Assembly: GCA_039881045.1 (NCBI GenBank)
Contig: JAYWVB010000057.1
Coordinates: forward strand, 141,326 to 205,325
DNA length: 64,000 bases
Source of the DNA: Chaetomium olivaceum
Lineage: Eukaryota; Ascomycota; Sordariomycetes; Sordariales; Chaetomiaceae
Direction of reading: 5' to 3'
The position numbers and the translations under genes are program-made. The notes beneath the pieces are model-generated. The model had not been told where the DNA came from and did not search any database. It saw nothing but the letters and a program-made list of their open reading frames with translations. The stretch's first letter is position 1. Each line of letters starts with the position of its first letter. Below, in pieces: positions 51,610-63,350 of this stretch.

Positions 51610-52396
51610 CTTTCCAGAAAACAGCACACTGCGGTGTCAGCCAGGACTGTTTCGTGGGAGATCGTCGCCAGATCGTGTCTTAAACTTTGAAAGGCCTAAC
51701 GGCCGGCGGGCTTGATGTGGGGACAGACGATCCGGGGAATCCAGGGGAAAAGCAACGCACGGAGCCGCCTCCCTCCCTTGTCAGAGTCACCCTGGGATCG
51801 CTTGGGACCCTCACCCGATCACCGGGCGCGCTCAGCCTACCTTGGCAATATTGGATTGCCACGTGGAAAGAGATATGGAACGAGCATGGCCACGCTTGGT
51901 GATCCATCTTGGGACGGCGCGGGGGTGAGAAACGGCCCAAATATTGACCGGTGGGCCTTGAATGGCGGAATTGACGCCCGTCGTTGAGCCTCATCCTGGT
52001 GTGAGTCCGTGTAGCGGGACTGGAAATAACGAAGATATGGGCCAATAACAAGGTCAGATCGAAGCCCGTGGCCATCCTTGCATGTGTGCGGGAGCCAAGA
52101 CTGCAACCATCTTTCAGCTGCGGCACAGAACTTCCACGCACACCACACACACCACATACAAGTCGGGCGCCGCACTGCGGTTTGTCTTGGCCCATACAAC
52201 AAGGGTCCCAGGGCCGCCGGGGCAGATTTCCGTGATATGTTTGCAGACGCAATCTAGGCTAAAAACCACGGTCTGTCCAGACTCGGCCAGGGGGAATAGT
52301 GAGAGGACGTGTCTCTCCAAGTCGGAGAACCCTCTCAATTTTCTTGTCATTCAAGTTCCAAGTTCAGTCCATTTGAGGAATACGGCAATACCCAAC
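51610..52396. other. Divergent intergenic region, nothing identified
   Basis: Shared promoter interval of the Helo-like gene and the transporter. A CA-rich stretch (ACGCACACCACACACACCAC) lies at 52137-52156. No specific regulatory site is claimed. Confidence 0.5.
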
Positions 52397-54533
52397 ATGG
52401 AGACTACGGCGAATAAGGTCCGGAATTTCTGGGACCCTCTCGATATCAATCGCGACATCCAGCATGTTCGTTGGGTAAGTCAAGTCAGACCCGGCCCAAT
52501 CCGTCGGGTCACACTCCACTTTTGAGATAATGAGGACTTAACTGATACTGGATGGGCAAACAGGGACGTCAGAGAAGGGAGAAAAGGATCCTGCGACTCC
52601 TCGACGGCATTGGCTTCAGCTGGAGAGTCTATGCTGTCGCATTTCTGGGTTTCCTGGCCTCCAGCTGGAGTTTGATCGCCATGGGTGTGGTCTCCCCAGC
52701 CCTTTATTACGTTTATGACCCCAAGGGCCGCATGGGGGCTGATGTTGACGTGGCTCAAATTCTCGACCTTGTAACTCTCATAGCGACTGTCTTGGGAATG
52801 CTCCTGTTTGGCCACCTTGCCGACCTCTTTGGCCGAAGCGCTCTCTATGGCTTTGAACTTTTGATCGTCTTGACCGCCATCGGTGGCGCTGCCTTCTCCT
52901 CTGAAGGATACATGCTTGGGGCCCAAACCTCGTCTTCAACCTCCATGATCGGGAGCCAAATCCCATATGGGAGGTCCATGGATATCTACGCATCCCTTGC
53001 CTGGTGGCGATTTGCTCTTGGCTTTGGAATCGGCGCCGAGGTTTGTCCAGTCCCCTTAGTCAGAAACAGCAGAGGGGGAGCGTGACTAATACTTACCGTC
53101 TAATCGATTAGTACCCAATGTCCGCGGTCATTGCAGCCGAGTTCTCCTCCACCGAAGGCCGCGGCTCTCTCCTCGCAGCCGTCTTCTTCGCCCAGGCCAT
53201 CGGACGGCTACTCGCCTATGGTCTTGGGCTCGGCGTACTCCATGGATTATGGAACGGAGTCGCTGTTCCAGACTCGGGGGAGTCGCATATGGTCATGGAT
53301 AAGCTCTGGCGTCTTGTGCTCGGGCTCGCCGGCATTCCAGCCATTTTCGCCATCGTCCTTCGGCTGTTGATCCCCGAAACCCCTCGGTTTTACTCGGCCG
53401 TCAAACGTGATCTGATGAAGGCACGGGAGGCAGTTATGAAGGTCGGGTCGCGCTCGCCTAGTCTAACGGGAGATTTGGAATCAGTTAACTCGGACGTCGA
53501 GGAGAGTGAGCAAGAGGAGGTGGCTCCTTGGCGGAGTCGTGCCTACGTTTATTTCTTCGGCGCCACACAAGGATGGAAGCCTCTGCTGTCCATCTCGATT
53601 CAGTGGCTGCTGCTCGACGTTGTCTTCTATGGCACTGGTTTTGAGAGCCCTGGAACGCTCGCGGCACTGTGGCTGGATAAACCGTTCAACAGCACTATCG
53701 ACTACGAGGACAGGTACCCAGGGTTTGGCTTTTGGAAAGAGGACTACGGCTTCCCGGATGCAAATATCTTCCAGACTATGAGGAACAACCTGACCAGGAA
53801 CCTTCAACTTTCCTCAGTCGCTGCGGTCGCCGGTAGTTTGGCAGTCATCCCTCTCGTAAACTACGTCAGCCGCAGGACACACTTTGTATGGACTACAGGA
53901 ATACTCACCATCTTGTTTGCCGTTACCGCTGTGTCGGTCTCGCAAGCGTACGGCAAGCCCTCTCACGTTGTGAGCATGGTCTTCTACGCCCTTACCCAAT
54001 TTATGTTCAACCTCGGCCCCAACACGCTCACATTCATTCTCGCCGCTGAGGCTTTCCCGACTGAGTTCAGAGGAACCTGCTACGGTATTGCTGCCGCTTC
54101 GGGCAAGATCGGAGCTATCATTATACGACCCATCACCGAAAAGGTTGGGAAAGGCCAGAACAGCATTGTTGCGCTGCTCGCGGCCTTCTCAGGAGTCTTG
54201 TTGCTCATGACATTGCTCGCCTGGTTTGAACCCTGGGGAATCGGCATCCCTCGGGTGCAGGAACGAAGGGAGCAAAACACCGGCGGCGGCTTAATACCAA
54301 CTCGTCTTGTGAACTTGAGCCTGGAAGAGGCGGCGCCATGGCCTGTGGTCGACGAGTCTGATAGCGTTTCTGGCCATGACGACGCTCATTCCCACAACGA
54401 GCCAGCGAGGCCCCGAGAGAAAGCCGGAGACGGTACACCGGGAGGGGTCGGAAATCAAGCCATGTTGGGAGGTAACGTGGATATAGAACCCTCTTTTCAA
54501 CTATCGGATCCCCAGTGGACATTGGGTCGTTAG
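52397..54533 (+). CDS. MFS transporter, inorganic phosphate (Pho84-like) type
   Basis: Exons 52397-52474, 52564-53040 and 53112-54533 join in phase to 658 residues. Twelve helices are arranged as in Pho84-like phosphate:H+ symporters: FSWRVYAVAFLGFLASSWSL (helix 1), GMLLFGHLADLFGRSALYGF (helix 2 and the MFS loop motif), RFALGFGIGAEYPMSAVIAAE (the phosphate transporter helix-4 signature), a long cytoplasmic loop with phospho-acceptor-rich sequence (SLTGDLESVNSDVEESEQEE), and helix 11 GTCYGIAAASGKIGAI. An extra Ser-rich stretch (AQTSSSTSMIGSQIP) is inserted between helices 3 and 4. The C-terminal tail (~100 residues) is long and hydrophilic. Substrate is inferred from family; the usual Asp/Lys proton-coupling residues were not all located. 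Confidence 0.88.
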
Positions 54534-54701
54534 ATGGGGGGCGTCAAGTATTTGCCCAAGGTACCGCACTTGAGCACTTAGAAATAGTCGAATGAATCTT
54601 AATGATTTTCTCATATACGATACCTCTACGTAAGGCTTTAGCGTGCTGTATATCGATAAAGGTCCAGGTTCCTCCCCTTACGCCCATCGCCTCTCGATTA
54701 T

Positions 54702-55825
54702 TCAATCTGAGAAATTGCTCCTGTCACTGTAACTGCTCTCGAAGCTGCTTGCGGCCTCTGAGGGCGCTTCCTCCCTCACGCCCTCATTCTCAGAGTCACC
54801 CCAGCGTCGTTCTGTCTCCTGTATCAACTGAATCTTCTCAAGGAGTTCCTCATGTTTACAAAAAATGGGTTGCAGGCTCTCCATCAACGTGGGATCCTCA
54901 TGGATTCCAAAACACCTCGTCCGAATGTGCAGAACGCAAATATCCTTGAGTCCCCAATCATCTGGTGCTGTCGTCGCAAAAACCTCATCCACTATTTCCG
55001 AGAAATCGAACGCATCCATATTGCGCTCTACCGCCTTGTAGAACCGGTTTCTGGCCAGAACCTTCAGCGCCGGCACGCAAAACATATCCGCCATGGCGTA
55101 CATTCTAACCGAGGTGAGCATGGCATGAGGTAGCTCTGTAAGGTACCCTGCAGGATTCTCATCCAGCCCCCCCTCAAGCCCCTCGTCGGCCTCTTCGATC
55201 GCCCCCTCCACCTCATACTCCTCACCGTCGGAGCTCCCGTCACAGACCAAATTCTGCCTTCGCCAGCGCTCATGATATTCACACTTGGCTAACCGTCCAA
55301 ACCGTTTACAATTGTCACACATACAAGCGACGCATCTGCATGGCGCGTCCCCCCAAGCGCCATCGTATGACCTGACGATCCCATCCCAAAGCTCCGCGTC
55401 GTAGTGGTGCAATCCCGGGATATCCGTGCCGTGGCGCAGTGAAAAGATCAGATCATCGACAGATTGTAGCACGGAGTCAGCGCAGCTTTGAGGGTCCAAA
55501 TGGTCTTCGTCGTCGTAGTTTCCCGTGTAGATGAACCGCACAAACTTCGCAAATATCTCGGGATCCTCCTCACTGAGGTTAATGTGGCCAGTGGTGGCTT
55601 CCTGCAGCCGGGTTGGCAGACCAATACTCAGCACACTTCACACTGGTGACAACGCGTAGGAATACTAACCACAAAAGCTCCAGAACATGCCTTCTCAAAG
55701 AAGGGTGACTGGGAACATACGATGGCGCGATGGAGTCGGAACGTCTTTTTCCCGCAGGCGACAGTCAGGTCGGTGTATTTTTCGTCGCCGTACAAACTCG
55801 CGAGGCCGTCGTAAATGGCGGCCAT
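54702..55825 (-). CDS. BTB/POZ-domain protein
   Basis: Exons 55825-55670 and 55601-54702 join in phase to 351 residues. The BTB fold begins at residue ~5: LASLYGDEKYTDLTVACGKK, FRLHRAIVCSQSPFFEKAC (the Asp-His hallmark of BTB) and, after the intron, INLSEEDPEIFAKFVRFIYTGNY. BTB proteins dimerise and often bring substrates to Cul3 ubiquitin ligases. The central part has a Cys-rich cluster (CRCVACMCDNCKRF) that could bind zinc, an acidic stretch (EEYEVEGAIEEADEGLEG) and a helical MYAMADMFCVPALKVLARNRF segment. The donor is GTTAGT. The stop is 169 bases from the convergent transporter's stop. Confidence 0.88.
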
Positions 55826-57472
55826 TGTGGGAACCCGGGCTGATGTAGAGGGTAACTAAAACCTAATCTTCAGAAGTAGCAAAGCGAGGTTCACATTCTC
55901 AGTTAAATCAGTTGACCAGCGAGAAGTGCAGCTGCCCCTGCCCTTGCCTGTCCCCCCTTGGCGTTGGGCAGCGATGAATGCCACGTTGAAGCTACCTTAG
56001 CTGAGGCAGTTGATTCGTTGGCAGCGTGTCAAATGAGTTGGAGCTGTTGGCTCCCGACGAACCCGGAGCATTGAAGAAGGGCTGTTGTTCATCAGGGGCA
56101 ACTTTGCAAGGAAACTGGGAAAGGATGTCCAAGTGCCTCGATGCTAGGTACTTTCGTTCTGCTAGTACAAAGACTGTTGTCACCCGTTGCCTAGAAAGGT
56201 GGGTGAATCGGAAGCCTACTGTGTAGTAGCCATCATCGCCGAAATGGCGGCAATTGCACGCCGGCTTTCGGGTTACCATCATTGACCTTCGAACGGCGGG
56301 AGGTCAGCAACCGTATGGCAGCCCGCTGAAGGCGCGGCACAGCAGGGGTGAATGTAAGGTTAGTGTGCCTGGTAGGTAAGGTAAGTTATCCGAGGCCAGG
56401 AGTTAACATTCTAACCTACTTGCACCTCTAGTAGGCACGCGATAGGAGGATACAACGGACAAGGGTGGCTATCTAGAATGGATAGCTGCTTGTACCCGAT
56501 TATTAATGCGTAGAGAACCATTATGTCTAAAGGCTGTCACGAACTCAGGAGGTACCTAATTTAGCTAACGACCGGCCGCTGGACAGAAGGCCGCATGCGG
56601 AGGACAAGGAAGGCTCAAACCAATCATCCATGAGGGAACTCGCCAAGAGTGTCTCTCGTCTGTTTCGGACCGCCATCTGGTCTCCTCGCCCCATCGTTCC
56701 CACTTGATGATGGCGCCCCTCATATCCTCGTCAAGCACGCTCTTGGGAGCCACGAGATCATCCCACACCGGTTTCCGAAACGGATGCCGCCGCTCCAAGA
56801 CCAAGCTCCCCGATATATCTCACTGAAGACAGGGGAATGTGGCGTCATACATCGGCTATGGAGTCAACCCGGTGCCAGACGTTTCCTATTTTACATCTTA
56901 AAGCCGTCATTTTCCAGCCCGAAAGACTCAGCTCGTTATTCGTTTCCAAGCTTCCTCCAGATACTGCACCTGGGATTCTATTGTAGTCAAGGTAATCATC
57001 CAGCAGGATTCTCCTAGCCGGATCAGTGTTAGGGCCCATCAAACCTCACGAATACGCGTCAACAACAGGCTTAAGCCCCTCAAATTCATAGTTCACCAGT
57101 GTCGACAGCCCAACATTTCCTGCCCTACTCTTATACATTTCGTTGGATGGAGAAAGTGAGCGGCAAAGAGAGAAGGTGGTGATAGAAACCCAGAGGCTGT
57201 CTCGCCCAATAGATGAGTCCACAACGTAGGGGGCAGGTATTAGGACTCACTAGGATATTCACGGTGCTATTGTGCAACAACGACACATTTTCTTGCTATC
57301 CTCGGCTGGGCAAGTTCCTGGCCCTTTAAAGACACGACTTGTCATACATTAAGTGCTCACATATCACCAATCACAATGAATGTATTGCGGTACTGGTATA
57401 AGAGACCAGTATTCGTTGTGATATAGCGGGTAAGAAACGAGACACTGCCCGAAGCAGACCCATTCCTGCCTT
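55826..57472. other. Intergenic region, no supported gene
   Basis: Short frames on the minus strand at 56565-56804 and 56845-57042 could be remnants of one old gene, but no domain is recognisable. No RNA gene or repeat was identified. Confidence 0.5.
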
Positions 57473-58018
57473 CTAATATTTCCAAGGACGCAAAGCCTGC
57501 TGCGAGCCCAACTTTACCCCCATCCCGTTCTTAAACAGCACCGCTAGCGCATCCTCAAAGACCTCCATGCCGGATCTGCCATCAGCAGCCACCCCGCAGG
57601 GATCTGACCTGGGATCGATCTTAATGCGCCCGCTAAAAACGTCCTCAAACATTCCGTCCTCGAACTTAATCAGCGGCCTCTCCGCGCCCTCAATGTCGAC
57701 GGAATACGGCTGCATCAGCACGGCCACACGGTCAACACCGATGGCGTACATTGGCTCCACGGTGCCGCCGAACACGCGCGGCAAGAAGTCAACCAGGACG
57801 ATGTTATCGGCGGAGAGGAAGACTTGCTCGCTCACGGTGACGCCGCTGTGCGATGTGGACGTGATGGTGGCCCGGTTCTCGGCGGGGTGCATTGTGATGG
57901 TGTGTTTTTGGGTCTCGCCCACCCTGTTGGTTGGCTTGTGGATGTACTCGAGGAGGATGGTCAGCGTGCGTGGGTCGGCAACGCCGGTGTGGAGGCGAAA
58001 ATAAGCGGTGGACGCCAT
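57473..58018 (-). CDS. Hypothetical protein, 181 residues
   Basis: An uninterrupted frame from ATG 58018 to the stop at 57473. Composition and hydrophobic spacing look like a real, mostly beta, soluble protein: alternating strands in TAYFRLHTGVADPRTLTILL, NRATITSTSHSGVTVSEQVFL and EPMYAIGVDRVAVLMQPYSV, then an acidic KFEDGMFEDVFSG and a final helix. No signal peptide, TM segment or Cys pattern. I do not recognise the family. Strong GC bias at third positions, like the neighbouring genes, supports coding use. Confidence 0.6.
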   Translation of the reverse strand: MASTAYFRLHTGVADPRTLTILLEYIHKPTNRVGETQKHTITMHPAENRATITSTSHSGVTVSEQVFLSADNIVLVDFLPRVFGGTVEPMYAIGVDRVAVLMQPYSVDIEGAERPLIKFEDGMFEDVFSGRIKIDPRSDPCGVAADGRSGMEVFEDALAVLFKNGMGVKLGSQQALRPWKY

Positions 58019-58340
58019 GATAAGTTAAGGTCGGGTAAGAGAGTCGAAAATTGGGGATTCTCGAATCGCCTGGGATTCCTAGGCTGGGGACTATCAACTG
58101 TGGGCGTTTAAATGGGTTCTTCTTTGTGGATGTTCGCAAGGTGGAACAATGACCTTGTTCAGAGTGGCGTTGAACAACCCGTTCACACTGATATCCATTA
58201 TTATCAGGGAATGCGGGTGCAAATGTTTAACTTGAAATGATTGTTCATAGGAATCTACTACCTGGGGGTTGCACAGGATTTCGACTCTTCATCCTCCCCT
58301 AGCATTAACCCAATTTTGCATACTCCACTGGACTTGGTTC

Positions 58341-59261
58341 CTACGTACTCGGAAATGCTAACCACCCTTCAATGACTTCTGTGAACCCCATGGCAGCTAG
58401 TCTCTGGGACACAAGACGACGCCAGTCCGACTTTTCCGTACCCTCCACGTCGGGGAAGTCCAGTCCTGATGAGAGATGGAACTTTGTCCTGATCCACTCT
58501 CTCGGGACGTACCCAGCTACTTCCCAGTCGATAATTCCTATCCCTCGATTCTCATCAGGCTCAACAAGAATGTTTCCAGGGCCTAGGTCGCAGTGATAAA
58601 ACACCAGGGAAGAAACATCCATGCCAATGCCAATGCAATTGTCTCGGAGGATATCAGGAACGAGGCTCTTGTTTTTTCTCAAGTAGAGCTCTGTCAGCTG
58701 GCCTCCGTCAACCCCAGAGATGGCTTCTCCTTCCCACGCAGCCATCCTCTCACAAATCTCTGCTACACGATGGACATAATGTTGTCGCAACTCCTCATCC
58801 ATGCCAGGCCAAGCCTTTGCTAGCGTTTGCCCAGGCACGCGAGATATGATGAGGTAATATCGACCTTCCCACTCGCCATGATAGAGCACGGTGGGGATCC
58901 TGAAGTCGAGAGGCTTCTTGTCTTCCAAGAACTTTAGCGTGGCGTGCTCCCGCGTGGCCTCTGGATCCGTAATGTTTTGAATCTTAACGAAAGCTTCTCC
59001 AGCGCGCTAAACAGCCGATTGGTCGCCGGCAGCGTAGACTCGTGGTAATTCCGGTGAGCCAGCTGGGTGTGGTTGGCATCGTGGCGCCGGCGAAGGAGCA
59101 TCAGAGAGGACAAAACACTCCCCGCGCCCATCGCCCCACGACGGCCAGTTGGGGTCTGGATGCGGTGCAGCTTGACGAGAGAGCAGGACCATTCCACCAA
59201 TTAACCAAGTAGTGTCGTTGATGGCTTGGATTGAGTCGTTGACATGAGTTGAGGATGACAT
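58341..59261 (-). CDS. APH-family (aminoglycoside phosphotransferase-like) kinase; in-frame TAG
   Basis: One frame of 307 codons from ATG 59261 is interrupted only at codon 85, TAG 59009-59007; the text before (AAGDQSAV) and after (AGEAFVKIQNITDPEATREH) is in the same frame, and a Trp (TGG to TAG) is the likely original. Family motifs: EAFVKIQ (ATP-binding Lys), YYLIISRVPGQTLAKAW, HCDLGPGNILVE (catalytic loop His-x-Asp...Asn) and GIGIIDWEVAGY (metal-binding Asp). Fungal genomes carry many such small-molecule kinase-like genes of unknown substrate. Translation could also start downstream and give a product lacking the N-lobe, which would be inactive. Nothing else in the frame is damaged, so the stop is recent or an error. 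Confidence 0.78.
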
Positions 59262-60636
59262 TTGGAAATAGTCACCTGTGGGCGCTAAAGAAACAATGTA
59301 TGTGATACCGTGAATGTACCGTTGGTCAGAAGCCGGATTATTTCCGCACCTGAAAGTGAAAAGAACTATTGTGTTGCGATAGGCTGTATTTTGGGAAGGT
59401 TATCCCGAGGAGACCCGGAAACAAGATTGGTATCGAAAAGGTGTCCGGTGCGCCTCGCTCAGTGGAGGCCCGCCGCGACCACTCGACGCGGCCACTCGGG
59501 GCGGCCCACGCTAAGCCTTCCAAGTTCCAACATACATCGTGTGATTTGAGAGGCGAACACTGCGACACACATGACTGCCAACAACCAACGAGCCACAGCA
59601 CATTCTAGGAATCTTCAAGCATATGCAAAAATGGTAACCGGTGACCCCAGAAACAATCACGCAGGTGTTGGTGGTTAGCGTCACCTTTGACACTGTAGCC
59701 ACAAAGCGTCTTTGTCGACCACCCTGTATCCTTAAATTGACAACGCCTAGGATGAAACGCCCTATCGCGGATCATCCTATGAGGAGCCCCAGAAGTACGG
59801 CTTGAGCTGACTGACCTGGCATGGTTCAAGTAGACAAATGCATACCTGGATAAGCAATATGGGCAGCTAGGTAGTCAGGCTGGTTAGGTATAGGGCCGGA
59901 AAAATACAACCTAGAAACTTTAAGTTAACCCATTTGATAATAACACAGTATCAGTGTAAACAATATGGAGAAGGAGGGAACCAATAAAGCCCGGTTTGGA
60001 CGTCGTAGCAACGGTTTGAGTTTCAAACAGACACTGTGAAACTGGCAGAATGTGTCTAAACCTGTGACGAACCTCTCCTGGACCTCGTCCTGTTAGGGTT
60101 CAGTCTGATTGAAGGTGTCTTGCAAAGGTACTAGGTTCGGTGCAGCCAAAAGGTGCACAACAAAGACTTGTCTCAACAGTAGGCTCTCGAGCTTGTAGCG
60201 AACTGTAGTTGTGATTGCTAACTGGAGAACTCCCAGAGCTCTCCAGAACGAGTGACTATATACTATCTAATTCCTGGGTGCTCAGTGTGCTCAGTAGTTC
60301 CCTCCAACTGAGCTCACTGATCTCCTTCGTACGGACCAGGCTCCCTAATTGGTGGCTTCGCTAGAGGTGCTCAGTGTGCTCAGTAGTTTCCTCCAACTGA
60401 GCTCACTGATCACCTCTGCGGCTCCTCTGATTGGTTCATCTATCGATTGGTCCGGAGCATCCCGCGCCGCTCCCGGAGACCCTACCTGTTGGCATATTCG
60501 TGACAAAACCCCGATCTTACGTGAATGGTATAGAGGACGCGTTGGACCAGATCATCAGACACTCCGGCGAATATAGCATCCAAGACTACATGGTGTTTCC
60601 CGTGTTCGAAACCTCCAGACACCCTCTCCATCCAGC
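59262..60636. other. Intergenic region with a 45-bp direct repeat pair
   Basis: 1.4 kb without a supported gene; the repeat pair at 60278/60367 is listed separately. Confidence 0.55.
60278..60411. repeat. Two 45-bp direct repeats with internal palindrome
   Basis: 60278-60322 and 60367-60411 are identical except for one C/T difference, 89 bases apart. Each starts GTGCTCAGTGTGCTCAGTAG and contains CTCAGTAGTT and, after six bases, AACTGAG, so each can fold into a small hairpin. They lie 226 bases beyond the GMC oxidase stop. Confidence 0.9.
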
Positions 60637-62741
60637 CTACTCCACCGTTTTCGGTGGCCCATACCGAATGAGATCCGCAGCCTAAGGATCAATGTCAGTA
60701 ATCACACACCACGGCATCACCAACCCCCTCCACAAATTCAACTCACCTTCTCCGCCACCGCATAAACACTCTGGCAGGTATTCCCACCCGGCAGCGTAGG
60801 AAACACGCTCGCATCCACCACCCGCAGCCCCTGCACACCGTACACCCGCAGCTCCTCATCCACCACGCCCCCAACTCCCTCGGCAGCATCGCGCACGTCC
60901 CCGCCGGGTGGAACTCGCTCGGAGTCAGCGTTTCGGCCAGATACGCCGCAAACTGCTCATCCGTCTGCACCTCTTCCCCGGGGGCAAACTCCTCGGCCGC
61001 CCAGGCCGCCGTGAGCGGGTTCTCCATGTGGTAGCGGCGCGTGAAGCGCACCAGCTCCGCCATGATTACGGCCTCGAGCGGGTTGGTCAGCGCGCGGTAG
61101 TCGACGAGCGGCTCGCGGTTGTAGGGATCCCTCGGGTCGATATTGACGGTCCCGCGGCTGAGGGGGTGCAGGGCGACGAGGATGCCGTTGGTGTTGCCGC
61201 CCGTGAGCACGAGGTTGTAGAAGGCGGTGGAATTGCTGCGGAGCTCAGCGGCGTAGGAGAGCATCTGGGCGCGGTATCCCGCGGCAACGGTGGGATCGGT
61301 GTCGGGGGGCAGCGAGAGGCTGTGGTCTTGAGCCGCGAGCGCCGATGAGATTTCCTCAGAGCGAGAGGAGATGACGGGGAAGGGGAGCCAAGCGGCCGCA
61401 TTGCCGGTCGCTATGGAGTTGGGGCCTGTGCGGTTGGCCTTCCAGACGGTGTCTATCCAGGTGGAGAAGTTGCGGTCCATGAAGGCGTCCTGGGGGGAGG
61501 GGTGGATGGTAAAGTTACTGTCTGTAGCCCCGTGGTTAGTAGGCTTCCTTTGATATCTGTTGCTCTTTACCTTGTTCGTTTAGGGATTGAACTTACACAT
61601 AAATGTAGCTTGAACCATCGGGTGATCCTGGAAGTTTTGTCCGACACCTGGGAGGTCGACCACAGTCGTGATATTAGCCGCGCTTAGGATCTTACGGGGA
61701 CCGATCCCGCTTAGTTGCAGGATCTGAGGAGAATGTATCCCACCCGCTGCGAGAACGACCGCCTTCCTCGCGCCGACCACCGTTTCAGAAGTGCTATTGC
61801 TGGCAGAGCCGACCGGCACAAACGCTACACCAGTAGCTTTGGTTCCCTCCAGCAATACTCTGAGAACTTTGGATTCAGTGACCAAGTGGTAGTTGGTGCG
61901 ATTCGCGGCTTTATCATGGTGTCCGGTCCTGGCATAAGATCGTTCCACGAGAGTCGGGTCCATAAAGGTCGGGTAGAGTAGACGCCTGGCTCGCCAGATC
62001 CGCTGTCTTTAACGAACGGTACACCCGGAATGCCCTTGAAGGCCTCCATCTGCGCAGTTGTTCCGGGGTACTGAAACGACGGCCAGCCGGCATACACCCC
62101 CGATGTATTGCCCCAGAAGCTTGTGTCGTACGTGATATTGGCTGACTCCGTGACGGCCGCATTGGGAGGGGCGAAATTCAGCGCCCGCTTGAAGTATGGT
62201 AGCAGCCCGTCCCAGCTCCAATGAGAGGCATCGCTGAAGAAACTCCCCCAACGGGTATAATCGGACGCCGTCCCTCTTACGGTCATCATTGCATTTACAG
62301 CACTGGAGCCACCCACTACCTTCCCTGCTAGGACAGCGATCGTCCGGTTTTGGAGGTTTGTCTGCGGGACGGACTGGATGCTGTACAAGAGGCTTGTATC
62401 CGACATGCCCATGAACCCGCCTTGGACGGTGCGAATGGAAGCCGAGTTCTCTATTAGAGTCGGTTAGTAATTAGGGACACTTAACGGAGTTGAGGATCAC
62501 TGAGAGGAATACTGAGCTGGCCATATTCCACGACAAGTACCGTGCTCTTGCCATCTTCAGACAGCCGGTCGGCTACGGTTAGTCCAGCTGTGCCGCCGCC
62601 CACAATAATGTAGTCGTACTGCTCGTCAACATCGCGGCCGTCAAGGAATACCCTCGAAGCATGGTGTCCTCGAGGTTGTGCTAGGCAGGTCCGTCCTGCA
62701 AGCGCTAGAACCGTAATTAGAAGGGCGGATACGCGAGCCAT
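60637..62741 (-). CDS. Secreted GMC-family FAD oxidoreductase; two one-base frame breaks
   Basis: Exons 62741-62513, 62450-61597, 61521-60747 and 60681-60637 give about 634 residues. A signal peptide (MARVSALLITVLALAG) precedes the FAD-binding YDYIIVGGGTAGLTVADRL. GMC signature 1 is GKVVGGSSAVNAMMTVRGT and signature 2 is GGIHSPQILQLSGIG; the active-site His is in EFHPAGTCAM and the second-catalytic region is GGNTCQSVYAVAEK. The enzyme would oxidise a primary alcohol (aryl-alcohol oxidase/dehydrogenase-like) with FAD, outside the cell. Two breaks are seen: near 61982 (PGVY|YPTF) and at a run of G near 60868-60872 (RELG|GVVDEE). Phase arithmetic shows that one base is missing in exon 2 and one in exon 3, and all intron phases fit when these are allowed. 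Confidence 0.9.
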
Positions 62742-63350
62742 GGTCAAAGCCTAGGACTGCTGGATGGTACCCGTCGCGGTCGCTGTTGGAGACGAAGTGT
62801 TAACACCCCCTTTAAGCATCATGTGCAGCGCCCACGCGACCAAGTGCCGACGTTTTTACAACGTGTGCTGACACCCTGAATAGGCTGAACAGCATTCATG
62901 ATTCTTCTTGGCATCATCAGGCGTTCCATGGACATCCACTTGGTGGAGGACTGGTCCGATTGAGTACCCTGCATGTAAATGTAAATGTGCGCGCGGGCGA
63001 AGAGAACGTAAGGTACATTGACAAATTGCGACGCGACTGTTCCTGTATTTTGGTGCCAGTTAATCATTAGCCGCGCCGCTGGTTGCTGTCTTAACTGGTC
63101 CACTCGTGAGGGGAATTAGATTAATGTCGACGGCAACGGTCCATGGGAGCTTTGGGCTGCATGCGCGGCTCGGGTTGGAATGCCGACTGGTGCCGAGTAC
63201 GTAAAGGGAGCCACCTCGAACGTCAAGAGTGGAAAATGGCCCAAAGTTACGAGGAACCACGCTATAAATCACTGGCAATGGTGTTTTGATTCATATAAAC
63301 ATTAAGTTGGCTCGATTTCAAGCCATATCGGTAATGAGTCGCCCCCAACG
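62742..63350. other. Intergenic region, nothing identified
   Basis: Promoter side of the GMC gene and 3' flank of the PAN-like gene. No supported feature. Confidence 0.5.
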
